DNA from: Marthasterias glacialis
Taxonomy: Eukaryota > Echinodermata > Asteroidea > Forcipulatida > Asteriidae
DNA length: 64,000 nt
Assembly (NCBI GenBank): GCA_911728455.2
Contig: OU452231.1
Coordinates: 9,330,963-9,394,962, forward strand
Reading direction: 5' to 3'
Shown here piece by piece: positions 48,101 through 60,100 of the stretch. Numbering within the stretch: the first letter of the stretch is position 1; each line of letters opens with the position of its first letter. The notes beneath the pieces are model-generated. The model was not told the DNA's origin, ran no database searches, and saw nothing but the letters and a program-made list of their open reading frames with translations. A program made the translations under genes and the position numbers.

Positions 48101-51100
48101 GGCGGTGAGTGTAAATTAAATAGTCATACATGTTTTGTGGTGTTTTTTCCCCCCTCCATGGTTTGATGGTTACTGGAAAAGTTGAATGGTGGGTTTTAGA
48201 AATTGCTTCCAGAGAACAACCTCTCAAGTCCTCAAGTTTGATTGATGTAATAATTTCATCAAGATTAAACATTTTATTTTGGTTTTTACCCTTACACTAA
48301 TGTGTGACAAGCACTGTTTTTCACTTTAGATAAAATACTAACTTTTATCGTTTTTTTTCTTCATATAAAAGTAATTTACCTTTTGAATATTTTACCTCAA
48401 TTTAACCAAAAAAATGTGCCATACGATCTTGTTGCATTGATGCCAGCAATATGTATTTGTTCAGATTATGCAGATTTTTCTTTGAGACAAAAAATGGCTA
48501 CAATGATTTCATTTCACTTTACGGTGTTAAAGTTCACGTTACAAGCTATTAATGCATTGAAATTGAATTGAACCCTTCAGAGCAACGTGATTTGTGGCTA
48601 CCCGAACTTATGCTTAACGAGAAATCTTAAGACTAACAACACTTTTATTTTTAGCAAGTTCGGATGCCAACATTTCGTTAATTTACCATTTAAATCATGC
48701 ATGCGTGGTATGTTTTTCACTCAATGGACTAGTCAAAATAGTTATTCAATGTATTTTGTTGAGCAAACAATAATCGTATGCATTAATGAAGCAAATCGGT
48801 TGCATGTCATTTTCATTTTTTACCGTTTTCTATTATTTTTTTCTACTTTATTGCATTTACTAATTACTTATCTCACTGCAAAGATAAAATGTTGTCATAT
48901 TGAACGAAACCTACTGTAAGTTGTTAAATTACTCATTAATTGTATCGTAACTTACAAATTTGACTTAGAGAAACAGTGCACTGGGGCTTGGTTGGTCCAG
49001 TTAAACTAGCTAGTCAAACTACGCAGCTGACGACATCTAGATTGACTGTCACTCACTAGTCTTGGTTTCAAGACGCTCCTGTTGTATAATCACGAAAAAA
49101 AAAAAACACCTTATCACCGATAAAAACTTACACCGCTAGAGGGGGTGCTATCATTCCAGTAACCACTATCACCCCACGAACCGCTATCACGGAAGAGCGA
49201 CACAGATCGGAAGACTTGTAGTACCCGTTAGCGGTGAGTCAAGTGGAGCGCGGTGCACGTGGTCGGTGGTCGTGGAATAACTTAGAGAAAGGTCAACAAT
49301 AAACTGCATAATAATGTCTTGCACCAAGACTGCTCGCCCACCTGTCAGTCCCCCAAAAATTGATTCATCCGTGAAATGTTTAAAAGGTGAAATGCACAGC
49401 TTTTAACAGGTTGCCTTTAAATTATAAGTAGAACAACATTTTCTACCGCCAAAACGGTGCCCTGGACGTCACAATAGTATTTTTATGATAGTGGAAGTTC
49501 TCCAGGGCAAGTCTCAACCACACCATATTGGTCTTTATCCACAATGCAATAATTTTAAATTATTTGGTTTTTTTTTTTCAGCCTGGTAGTTTGGATCCAT
49601 TCATCATGCAAGCACTGCTGCAAAACCAGGTGGATTTCTTACGGCTGTTTCTAGAGCAAGGTGTCATCATGAAGGAGTTCCTGACCGTATCTAGACTACG
49701 AAGACTCTACAATTCAGTAAGGAGTTTTCTTTGTCGATGTCATCTATCTGTGGCCATGTTGGTTCAGTGCCCCCCTATGCAGTAATAGTAAAAGTATGGT
49801 TTATAAAGTGCCATACTGTTTTACTCTTAGCCTCAGTATCATGTTGGTAAGTGATGATGTTTTGGAACGGGAAGTGCAGTGTAACGAATGGTCATGTACA
49901 TGTATGTAAACTGTTCGTTTACATTGCACTTCCGGCTCCAAAATGTCATCACATACCAACAGGATGGTTTGTTAAAGCAGACACACTACTGGTATGATGT
50001 AACTGAGTAAGAATTTAGGCTGTTTCAGCTGTGGCCATCTTTGTCAGATGGCCTGTATGCATTTACAATTTCCACACCATTGATGTATGAGGTGCCAGAC
50101 AAATTCACTCTCAGCCTCATTATGGTTCATTAAAGCAAACATACTCCTGATGCTATATAACGGAGTAAGAATTTAGACTGTTTTAGCTGTGGCCATCTTT
50201 GTCAGATGCCAAACAAATTCACTCTCAGCCTCATTATGGCTCATTAAAGCGGAGATACTCCTGATGCTATATAACTGAGTAAGAATTCCGACCATTGTAG
50301 CCGTGGCCATCTTTGTCATCTTTGTCGGGAACTCAGACCATTGGTCCAGTGGATCTTTTGAACCTTTGAGGACTTTTCAATTTATCAACAACATTGTGCA
50401 TTTTCTGCCTTTATTTTATTCCAGATCAGTGAGCAGCATTCCCTGAGGAGCTATGTGTCACTGATTAACAACACTAAGGTAAGAACTATAGTACTTGGTA
50501 ATGAGATTGACCTGTATTTAAACAGCCCAGTAAGTTATCAGGAATTAACTTGATATTAAGAAGAATGCTCTTTTTTCAGGAAAAAAATTCTTTAAAAAAG
50601 TGGCTGATGAAAACAAAATACCATTCATTTGATCATGAAACCTTTGATTTGTGTTTCTCCCCAATCAATTAAAAGACAACCAGAATAAAATGAAAAACAC
50701 ACTTAAACATGTCCCCAGCCCCCACAACTACCCCCCCCCCAAAAAAAAAAAATCAAAATGATTAAAAACTTGTTGTATATGTTCCAGGCCAATCAACCGA
50801 TCTTCTTGCATCACATCAGTCGTCTTGTAAGACACCTGATGGGGTTCCATAGCAACGAGCTGTACAACCATGACAAACCATTCACCAGCAACCAGGGGGC
50901 ATGCTTGGCACTCTGGTCACTGTCTAGCTTCATGGCAGGTGAGTACGGGACATGACTGTGCTGTGTACTTGGGAATAAAAAAATAAATTGTCAAATAGAA
51001 TAACTGAGGTATCGTCGACAGTCTTTATGTCGTAGCTTCTCTTACACTTCTCTCTAATCATTGATTCTCAATAGGAAGTCACTTGATACAACAATCCCAA

Positions 51101-54100
51101 GAGGAGTATATAAGATCCGAGACAGGCTATTCTGTCTCAACAACCTCCAACCTCTCGATGTGCCTCATTGCGAACTCTGGAATGCATTTCAAGCATCCGT
51201 TCAAGGAGCTGTTTTTATGTTCTGTGCTGATGGGCAGGTGAGTAATAACAATAATAAAAACAAAATTTACACCAATGTAAAAATAATAATACTGTGTAGT
51301 TGTTACGCCCTTTCTCAAGCCAAGCCTCTCAAAGCGCCTTACAGTATTATTACCCCTGTTCATCAGGCCTAAGCATTGCTGAAACCATCTCAACTCCTTT
51401 GGAGTATGCAGCACCGGTAGCCAAATCAGCGCCCAGGTTGCTTATCATTCACATCAACAATCTCTACCCACACAGGTATTCAGGTTTAGTGTCTTGCTCA
51501 AGGATACAAGTGTCACGACCAGGATTCAAACCTGGTGACGTAGTCACCAAAACTTGAGTTTGATGCGCTAGTCCGCTCAGCCACGACATGCCAGTGGTGA
51601 TGGTTCATTGCTCAATGGAAGAGCCTGGGTTAGGATTTTTTTTTTAAAAGATATACACCCTTGACTGTGGTCAGTATACTTAATGGGAGACCATTATACT
51701 CAGACTCCAATAATAACAATAAAGACACATGTGAATGAATGCCTTTAACTGTTAACTGTTTTAAACTGCTGGATAATGAATGTATGGGCAAACCTAGTCC
51801 CAGTAACTGGGGCACTGAACACCTTTTTTTAGATTTTGACATTATCGGCGAGTACGATTATAGTACGACCGATAATGTCAAAATCTAAAAAAAAAGGAGT
51901 TCACTTGGGTCTAGGGCAAACCGAACACAGAGCACAAATGTTGGGTACACCAGACCCATAAATACAAGTGAAAAACGGGCACACCTGACCCGAGACCATT
52001 GTTTGTACAGATAGTTCACAATTGATGTCCCACAGTGTAAATTGAATTATTGTGTTCCTCTTAGAATGGACATGGCTGAGTTCTTTTGGGAGCGGCTGGA
52101 TGATTCTATCAGTGCAGGAATTGCCGCAAGTACAATACTAAAAGGAATTGCTGCATTATCTAATGACACTGATGACATCCTAACAGCACAAAGAAATGCA
52201 GGGTAAGTATTTTTTTGTTCTTGTAGGGTTTAAGGTTAATTTTAGTGTCTTTTTCTTTTAATTTTAGTTAACCTATTTGTAACCACCATTTTGATTAAAT
52301 TGTTCTTTTTATTGGCAGGTTGAACGTTTTGGTTTTAGTGGGGATCTCCTAATGCAAAAGCAAGCATATCGGGCTGTTAAGCGGGAATTGCTGGCCGATA
52401 CACACGACTTGCGGCTGAAACAAAAACAAAACAAAACCCACAACATTATTTCTTATAATTTTTTTTTAGATATAAGATCAAATTCACAAAAATCATAATT
52501 TAAAACAATTTCAAATGCTCCAGATTTCGCCGTAGAGCTTTAAAAAACAGAAATAAACATCAAGAAAAAAAAACATTCCGAGGACCTTGTTTCAATTCAG
52601 CGTGCTTGGGCCAAATTTGCAAAATTTGGGACCAGAATTCCCCAGAAATATCCTGGGTGAACCCTGTTTTAGGAAAAAAACAAGTTTTTCTCCTCAGCCT
52701 TGCCTCTCATTTTTCCTTTTCCAGGTGTATGTTATCTTGTGCAATGTATATTACATTTTGAATTATATATATATATATATATATTTTTTAAGTGGAGTAA
52801 AATAAATAAAAGTAAGAATGGTTTGAACTTCAAATGCTTGTCCTATTTGTTGTGTTGTAGTTTTTAAGTGGCGGGCTTAGAAGCTAGATTATGGGTCTGC
52901 AAAGGACATGCAAACAATATATAAGAGTTTGTCAAAATTTGAATTCCTGCAGAAAGTTTGAGCAGCTAGCGATCAATGTGATGGATGAGTGTTTCAAAAC
53001 GGATGAAACATTCACAGAGAAGCTGATAGTGTGCCCCATCAAACCTTGGTGCGGGAAGAGTATCCTGACGATGGCCTCGGAGGCAGATAACAAGGTGAGT
53101 TTAAAGCATTCACACAGGTACTGGACAACTGGAAGCTAGACATTACCATAATAATAATGATAACCAGTTTTTATGTAGTGCTTTATCACACTGTATCAAA
53201 GCGCTTCTGACCTTACTACCCCTGGTCACTGGGCCATTTATTTCATTCCTTAAACCATCTCAGCTCCCTGGGGAGTATACAGCCGGTGCTGCGAGTAACC
53301 GCGCTCCAAGCTAATCATTCACATGAACCGTTTCTGCCCTCACAGGTACCCATTTACTCCTGGGTGGAGAAAAGCAATTACAGTAAAGTGTCTTGCTCAA
53401 GGACACAAGTGTCACAACTGGGATTCGAACCCACACTCTGCTGATCAGAAACAGCAGAGCTTGAGTCTGGTGCTCTTATCCGCTCGGCCACGACACCCCA
53501 CGTTACCATCTATTGCGTACATGTAACACCTGCATTTTGTCATGGGTATACACTAATCCGAGCGGCGCTCGTTTATGGTGTTTTACACCACCACAGCTAT
53601 GGCCGCCGCATACGCGCGACTTGACAGTAGCTTGTCAGCGCGCATATGTACCAATCAGCATGGAGGATTCGCAGAACATGTGCGTTAACACGTGCTTGTG
53701 GCGGCCTTACCTGCAATGGTGTAAACACCCATGAACCAGCTGCTCAGATTAGTCTATATATGTGTGTGTTGTCATAAAAGTGCATGTTTGAAATATTTAT
53801 ATTGTTGCTAGCTGTATGTCTGCAATGTCAAAAAATGCTTTTTTTCTGGAACAGGTAAGAAAACAATCTTATGAATCCATGTTTAGAACAATTTGTTTGG
53901 GGGTATCTTTTGCGGCTTTTCTGGATGACCTACCCTCTGTGTGGCAAGTTAGACTTAGGTGCTGGACAACCTTTAGTAAAGATCGTTGTTAATTAAATAA
54001 ACGCATTTGGTTTTGTTTTGTCTCGTTAGCACTTCATAGCTCATCCTTGTGCCCAGAGCGTCGTCGCAAAAACCTGGTTGGCTGGCGTGAAGGCCAGTAA

Positions 54101-57100
54101 TCTCTCCATCATCCTCGGCATCTTGTGTCCTCTCTTCATCTTGAGGCTAAAGTTCAACGTCCGGGGTGAGAAGAAGCCAAGCAGACTCAAGAAACTGCAG
54201 CTGTTCTTCATGTCACCAGCCACAAAATTCTGGACGTTTGTAGTGAGTATAACTTTTTCATTCAAGAAAAGATCATTACGCGGTTGTCTCCGGTAAACTG
54301 GATCACTCCCACTTTCAACACCGAGCAAAGCTTCAAATCTGACTTGATTTTGTCTTGCTTCAACATTGCAGTTATCCTACATAGCGTTTCTACTACTGTA
54401 CAGCTACGTGATGTTAGAAACCTTTGGTCCTAGGCCATCCATACCAGAGATGGTACTCTTTGGATGGATTGTCACGATGATCATTGAGGAAATACGGCAG
54501 GTAACCATTTAAAAAAAAACTATCAATCACTTTAAAAAGATACATTGCCCAATTTTCGCCAAATTGATGGTAACAACATTGATTTAAAAAGTATATAACT
54601 TTTTCCCTTTAGTTATGGAAGTTATAAACTTTCAAAACTGGTCAAAAATTAGTAATAGTTAGTTATATGGTTGAAGATTGCCTATGTAGGACTCTTCCTC
54701 TGTGCTGTACACAGATACAGGGTCTTAAATATGAGGGCCCGTTTCTGGGTGGAAATATTTCAGAGCTCCATAATTCAAATCTTACCTGTAAGAAGCTACT
54801 AATCTCACCGGATTAACACTCCATGGCCGCATACAATTTTCGGCGGTGGGTTTTGGACATCAGATATTCCCCAGAAATCCCTCATATTCATGAAATAATT
54901 CAGCTCTCAACGTTGAACAAGTTTTTGTTTTGTGCCCTCTCTCAAACATGCCTGTCGTGCATACGTGTATGCTATCGTGTTGGCACAGGACGATTGCGTG
55001 TATTATGTCCACATGTATAGTGCTGTGCGGTCAGTGTACAATGACGAGCTAACACATGCAAACACACACACCCTTACATATGGCAGTTACTGGGTCCTCC
55101 TATTGTTGTTCTATTATTCCCTTTTCGAAAGAATTCCTCTGTTGGGTAGCACTAGAACAAAGAAAACCTTGTGGTGTAGTATTGTGCCATTGTGTAAAGT
55201 GCCCCGTAAGTTGGTGAGTGTAAGGGCATGCGCACTAGGTTTGCGTGATGAAGCAACCATAATACAACACCTCGAAAGGGATACAAGATAAGGTCACCAA
55301 AAACTCGAAAACTCAATTTTTGACATGATTTCTAAATGTCCATTTGAATTTTTTGTTACAGTCTTTGATACCTGACGTTAACCAAACCATGACGCAACGC
55401 TTTCGGGAGTGGCACTCCAGCGAATGGAACATCATGGACTTGATTACAGCACTCAACGGACTGGCAGCATTCACCCTTCACTGGTTCCCAGCAGCTTATA
55501 AATGGTCGCAGGCCTTCTACGCCCTGAACTGTTTCTTGTACTACGCTAGAGTCTTGAGACTGTTCTCCTTCAGTGAGAAGCTTGGACCCATAATGGTCAT
55601 GATCAGAAAAATGGTAAGACATCAACAATTCCGGAAAACTGAAATGAAGGTTGACAGAACATTCCATTCCGGAGCGTGCATTGTGCATGCATTCACCGTG
55701 CATTCAGTACTTTCTTTCACCCACACTAAAAGGACAGATGATACTGGAAATTATGCTGAAATTTGCCCATTATGCGGTGGTTATTGTGTAAACCCTGTTT
55801 CCAGACCTATGTCCTTTTGTTCCAAGAAGAGAATTATGAGACAATCGAGAGGCTTTCGCTATTGTATATTTCGGCTCAATGGAGGTATTAAGTCTGAGTG
55901 AACCGAGATTCCAGCCCTAGTTCCAGTCTTGGGACCAATCACGAGGTTTTGTGATTCATGGTGCATGAATTTGATATTTCCTCAATAGAGAAACAACGAA
56001 CCCTGGTGCTTCAAAGAGAATCTGTGTTCTCTTGGCTTTGTCAAGTCAGGGTTTCTTTGTGCCAGGGCACTCTCAAAGAAAAACGAATCTGGCAATCCCG
56101 AGCAATTAATCCCGTCATGCTGGACAAGAAAAAATGAAAGATTTCCGGCGCTAACTAGTTAAGTTGTCAGATATTATCAGGACTTGGAAGTTTAGGCACC
56201 AGATTTTAGTGGGTATTTTGTACCATTTATGTCATAAAAATTATATTGACCTTGATCACTGATGCAATAATGACATCAGTTCAACTGGTTTTTTTTTGCT
56301 GTCTTCTTCTTTTTCAGGTATTTGAGATGATCTTGTTCCTGTGCATCCTGTTTGTGTTTCTGATGGGATACGGCGTGGCCAGTAATGTCTTGATCTACCC
56401 CCATCAAGGTTTCAGCTTTGATTCCATCAAGAACATCTTCTACATGCCTTATTTCCAGATCTATGGCAACCTCTTTCTGGAGGTTCTCATCAGCGATGGT
56501 AAAGATTCAAAAATTTTGGTCTGTAATGTATTCATCCTAAATGGGAGATTTTTGGACGGTCCTTTTTCACAGTTTGCACCTGTAGTACTCAGAACTTTGC
56601 GCGCTCAGAACTAAGCGCGCAATACTGAGCATGTGCACGCATGCTCAGAACTGTAAAAAGAGAACCCTTGTGTCTGCCGCGGCTAGTGTCTCAAAAGTCT
56701 CCCACTGTTTGTTATGTTTTGCACCAGGATTAGTGTAGAATTTTTCTGCCACCATAAGGGAGCCTCTCGAAAGTCAGGCAAGTGCTAGGCGCGAAGGAAC
56801 ATTCCCAGAGGCATAATGTCCCCGCAATCAATTTGGAGTGTCGTGGCCGAGCGGTTAAGATCACTGGACTCAAGTTCTGGTGTTGTTGGCAGCAGAGTGT
56901 GGATTCGAATCCCGGTCGTGGCTCTTGTGTCCTTGAGCAAGATACTTTACCATCATTGCTTTGTCCTTCGGATGGGACATTAAGCCGTGGGTCCCGTGTA
57001 CTAGGGTAGGTAGTGCACGTAAAAGAACCCAGAATACTTATCGTGGAAGAGTAGGGGAATTACCCCGGTGTTTCTGGTTCACATAGCAAGCATCCTTGTC

Positions 57101-60100
57101 TACAGGTTTCCTCAGGCTTGAGAGCTACAGTGATTAAGTTCACTTATGAGGCATCCTGGGTTTCATTACCAGAAGTATACAATAATAATAATAATAATAA
57201 TCCAATTGACCGCCAGTGAACCCCCAGAATGATTCTGCTTGACCGCCACACTGTCCGAACTTCGGGAACATTCATACGTTAGAGGAATATGTGTGTTCCA
57301 ATGGAACGCTCCGGTGATCCAACGGACCGGTCTGTTGTCATCTGCTGGAATACTTAACTGAGCCAATTGGAGACTTTCGAACGCTAGGTGGCAGCAGACT
57401 TAATAGATGAATGTCATTTGTTTGCGCCGTTCTGAGCATGTGCACATATCCGAGAACAATGTATTTCCCTGGTAAGTCTGCTGCCACCTTGTGTCCCCAA
57501 AAGTCTCCCTTTGGAATCCTACCATTTAGACATTTGAGACGCTCCCTATCTGCCGATCTTTGCAGCAGAGCCATGAAATAGGGGCCCCCTGTAGCTCAAA
57601 ACGATATGTGCCTTTACTGTTCATGTTTTTTAACTTTAGGGGAAAAGGGGGTACTTCTTTTGAATCTTAAGAAGATGGTATTCAGGAATCTTAAGAAGTT
57701 GGTATTCAGTGTTTTTATTTGTACGTGTAATTTGTAGGTATTGTTATGTTTTTATAATTAAACTTGAGGTCTCCAAAAGATCAGCTTTGCTGAATGGGGT
57801 ACCCTCAATAGATATGGTTTTAAATTAATAAATAAATAAATTTGTCTTCCATACCATTGTCACCATTATCATAACAACATTGGGTATACGGTGGATGTCA
57901 TTTCTTCTATTATTTGAAGAGGCAGGCATGCAACTTCTCAGCTTTTCAGCAAATTTCCGCTTTTTTTTTTACTGCCATTGAACAGTTTTGTTGTTGCAAA
58001 AAGCAAAAATGCATGTCAGAAGAGGGAAGAACAAAATTTGATGTCATACATGTTTAGTCCATGTCATATACATACATTTAGACCATTAAAGACATTACTC
58101 AGTGACCTGTTTTGAATATTCACTACTTGTGATATCTCTATTGACTACTTGCGGATATCTCTACCCGTTCAAAACGGTTGCCAGGCTAAACTACTGGGAC
58201 ATCATCAACATGGAGCAAGTTTGGGTGCTGACTTTTGGTCCATTTGTGATTATAATCACACATGGGTGGTCTTGTTTCTCACTCGAACGGGTGTAGTCGA
58301 TCGACTAGTCAAATCTAACTACCTAACAGGAGACTACCTAGTTCAGAACGAGGTAGTCTCTCGGTTTCCCAATCAACTCCACTGCAGTAGATAAACATCA
58401 GGACAAGTTCTTATGAGGTACCCGATTAAACTAGCCACCATCACTTTCAAGGCTTTTAAGAATTACCGCATCGCTTATAAAATGCTCATGATACCGTTCT
58501 AAATAACCCTGTATCATGATGGCATGATGGTATCATGAGGGTTTTATAACCAATTCAGTATTGCTTGAAAGCCTTACTTATTAGTGACAGTGGTTAGTTG
58601 AAAGGGGTGTATGAGAACAGTTCTTTGCAGCATATTTATTAGTAGCATCACATGGTGTTATCGCAAACCGGATACATATCGATCAGGATGTCTAGGATGT
58701 GATCATTTTGTGTTTTCATCTCATGCTTTCAATCATTCAGGCGATCAACCCCCAGATTGTGATCCATCAATCTCCAGCTGCGCCCAGCAGCATGTCCTCC
58801 TTCCCATCATGCTTGCTGCTTACCTGTTGCTAGGCAACGTCCTGCTTCTCAACCTGCTCATTGCTATATTTAGGTATGGTGTCATCCCATTGTGAAGAAA
58901 ACCCGGGGAATAGTCGTGCTGTAAGCTGAACTTTGTCCAGTGGGTGTGACATGCGATGCTCTTGTATGGTGGGAGTAATAATGCTACCTGATTGGTTGAA
59001 GCAATGGACATACAAGCTTTATATTGACCAATGAGATAGCATACATCAAAAATGGTAAATGGCTGGTCATGCATCCACTGGTGAAGTTTACGGTCAATAA
59101 AGCGACCTCGCATTCTCTGGGTTTTCTTACTTTGTGTCAAGGAGACTATCTCCAACAAACTAACCATGACAGTGTTGATGTTCCAAAGAGCAAAGCTGAT
59201 TCTAAAGATTGTTTCTGAAGACATGTTCAGAGCAGTTAAGCATATCGGACTCAAGATCTGATGGCCTAGTCATTGGAGGTGTGTGGGTTTGGATCTTGGT
59301 CATGACACTTGTGTCCTTAAAGCATTACATTTAACCATAAATTGCTTCTCTTAACCCAGGTGTATAAGTGGGGACCTGAAAGGGCTGAGATGGTATTATG
59401 TTGGATTAACCCTTTAGCACTAACATGATGCAGCTTGAGTTTGTACTCTCCCCAGGGAGTTGAGAAAGTTAGAGGAATGATCTTAGTATGCCTGATGAAC
59501 ATGGATGATAATGTTGTAAAGCGCATTGAGCTATCTACCATGATAAGAGCTATATAAGAACCTAGTATTATTATTAAAATTTGCCGTGAATTTATTTTCA
59601 TGACATGATTTTAGCTCTGTCTATGATGAGGTGCAAATGAATTCCCTGGAAGTCTGGAAGTTTGAGCTTTACTTCTTGGTGGTAGAGTTTGAGGATCGGC
59701 CAACTCTACCGCCTCCCTTCACCATCTTTGAGCACGCCTTCTACACCCTCAGGTGGACGTGGAGAAAAGTGTGCGCCAATGTCTGCAAGAAGAGTGGCAA
59801 AAGTGGTAAAGGAGATTTTGTTTCTAGTTTTTCAATATTATTATTTTTTTTTTTCATCTGAATGATGCAGTGTAGTGGTATAAAACATTCCTACGTTTTT
59901 GTTTTGTTTTCATTATCCTCCTACCTTATCCTCCTACAAGGATCTTTGTGCGTGTGATATATAAACGTGATTATTTGCAATCAGTCATTTTTAATCCTTC
60001 TTACATATCTAGTGCTCTACTTCAGCAAGAAGATGACAAAAGCTCTTAGAAACTTTGAGAAGGATTGCGCCGCCAACTACCGAAGGCAGAAGACAGACAA

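Noticed and set aside
48587..48919. 110-codon open frame on the plus strand in a TRPM intron
   Set aside because: AT-rich, no domain, no splice or start context, and it lies between firm TRPM exons.
49960..50335. CRISPR-like array
   Set aside because: Units are long, uneven and directly abutting, with no constant short repeat and spacer pattern, in an animal intron.
54932..55291. 119-codon frame before TRPM exon 19
   Set aside because: No acceptor or donor gives an in-frame join with exons 18 and 19, which connect directly in phase 0.
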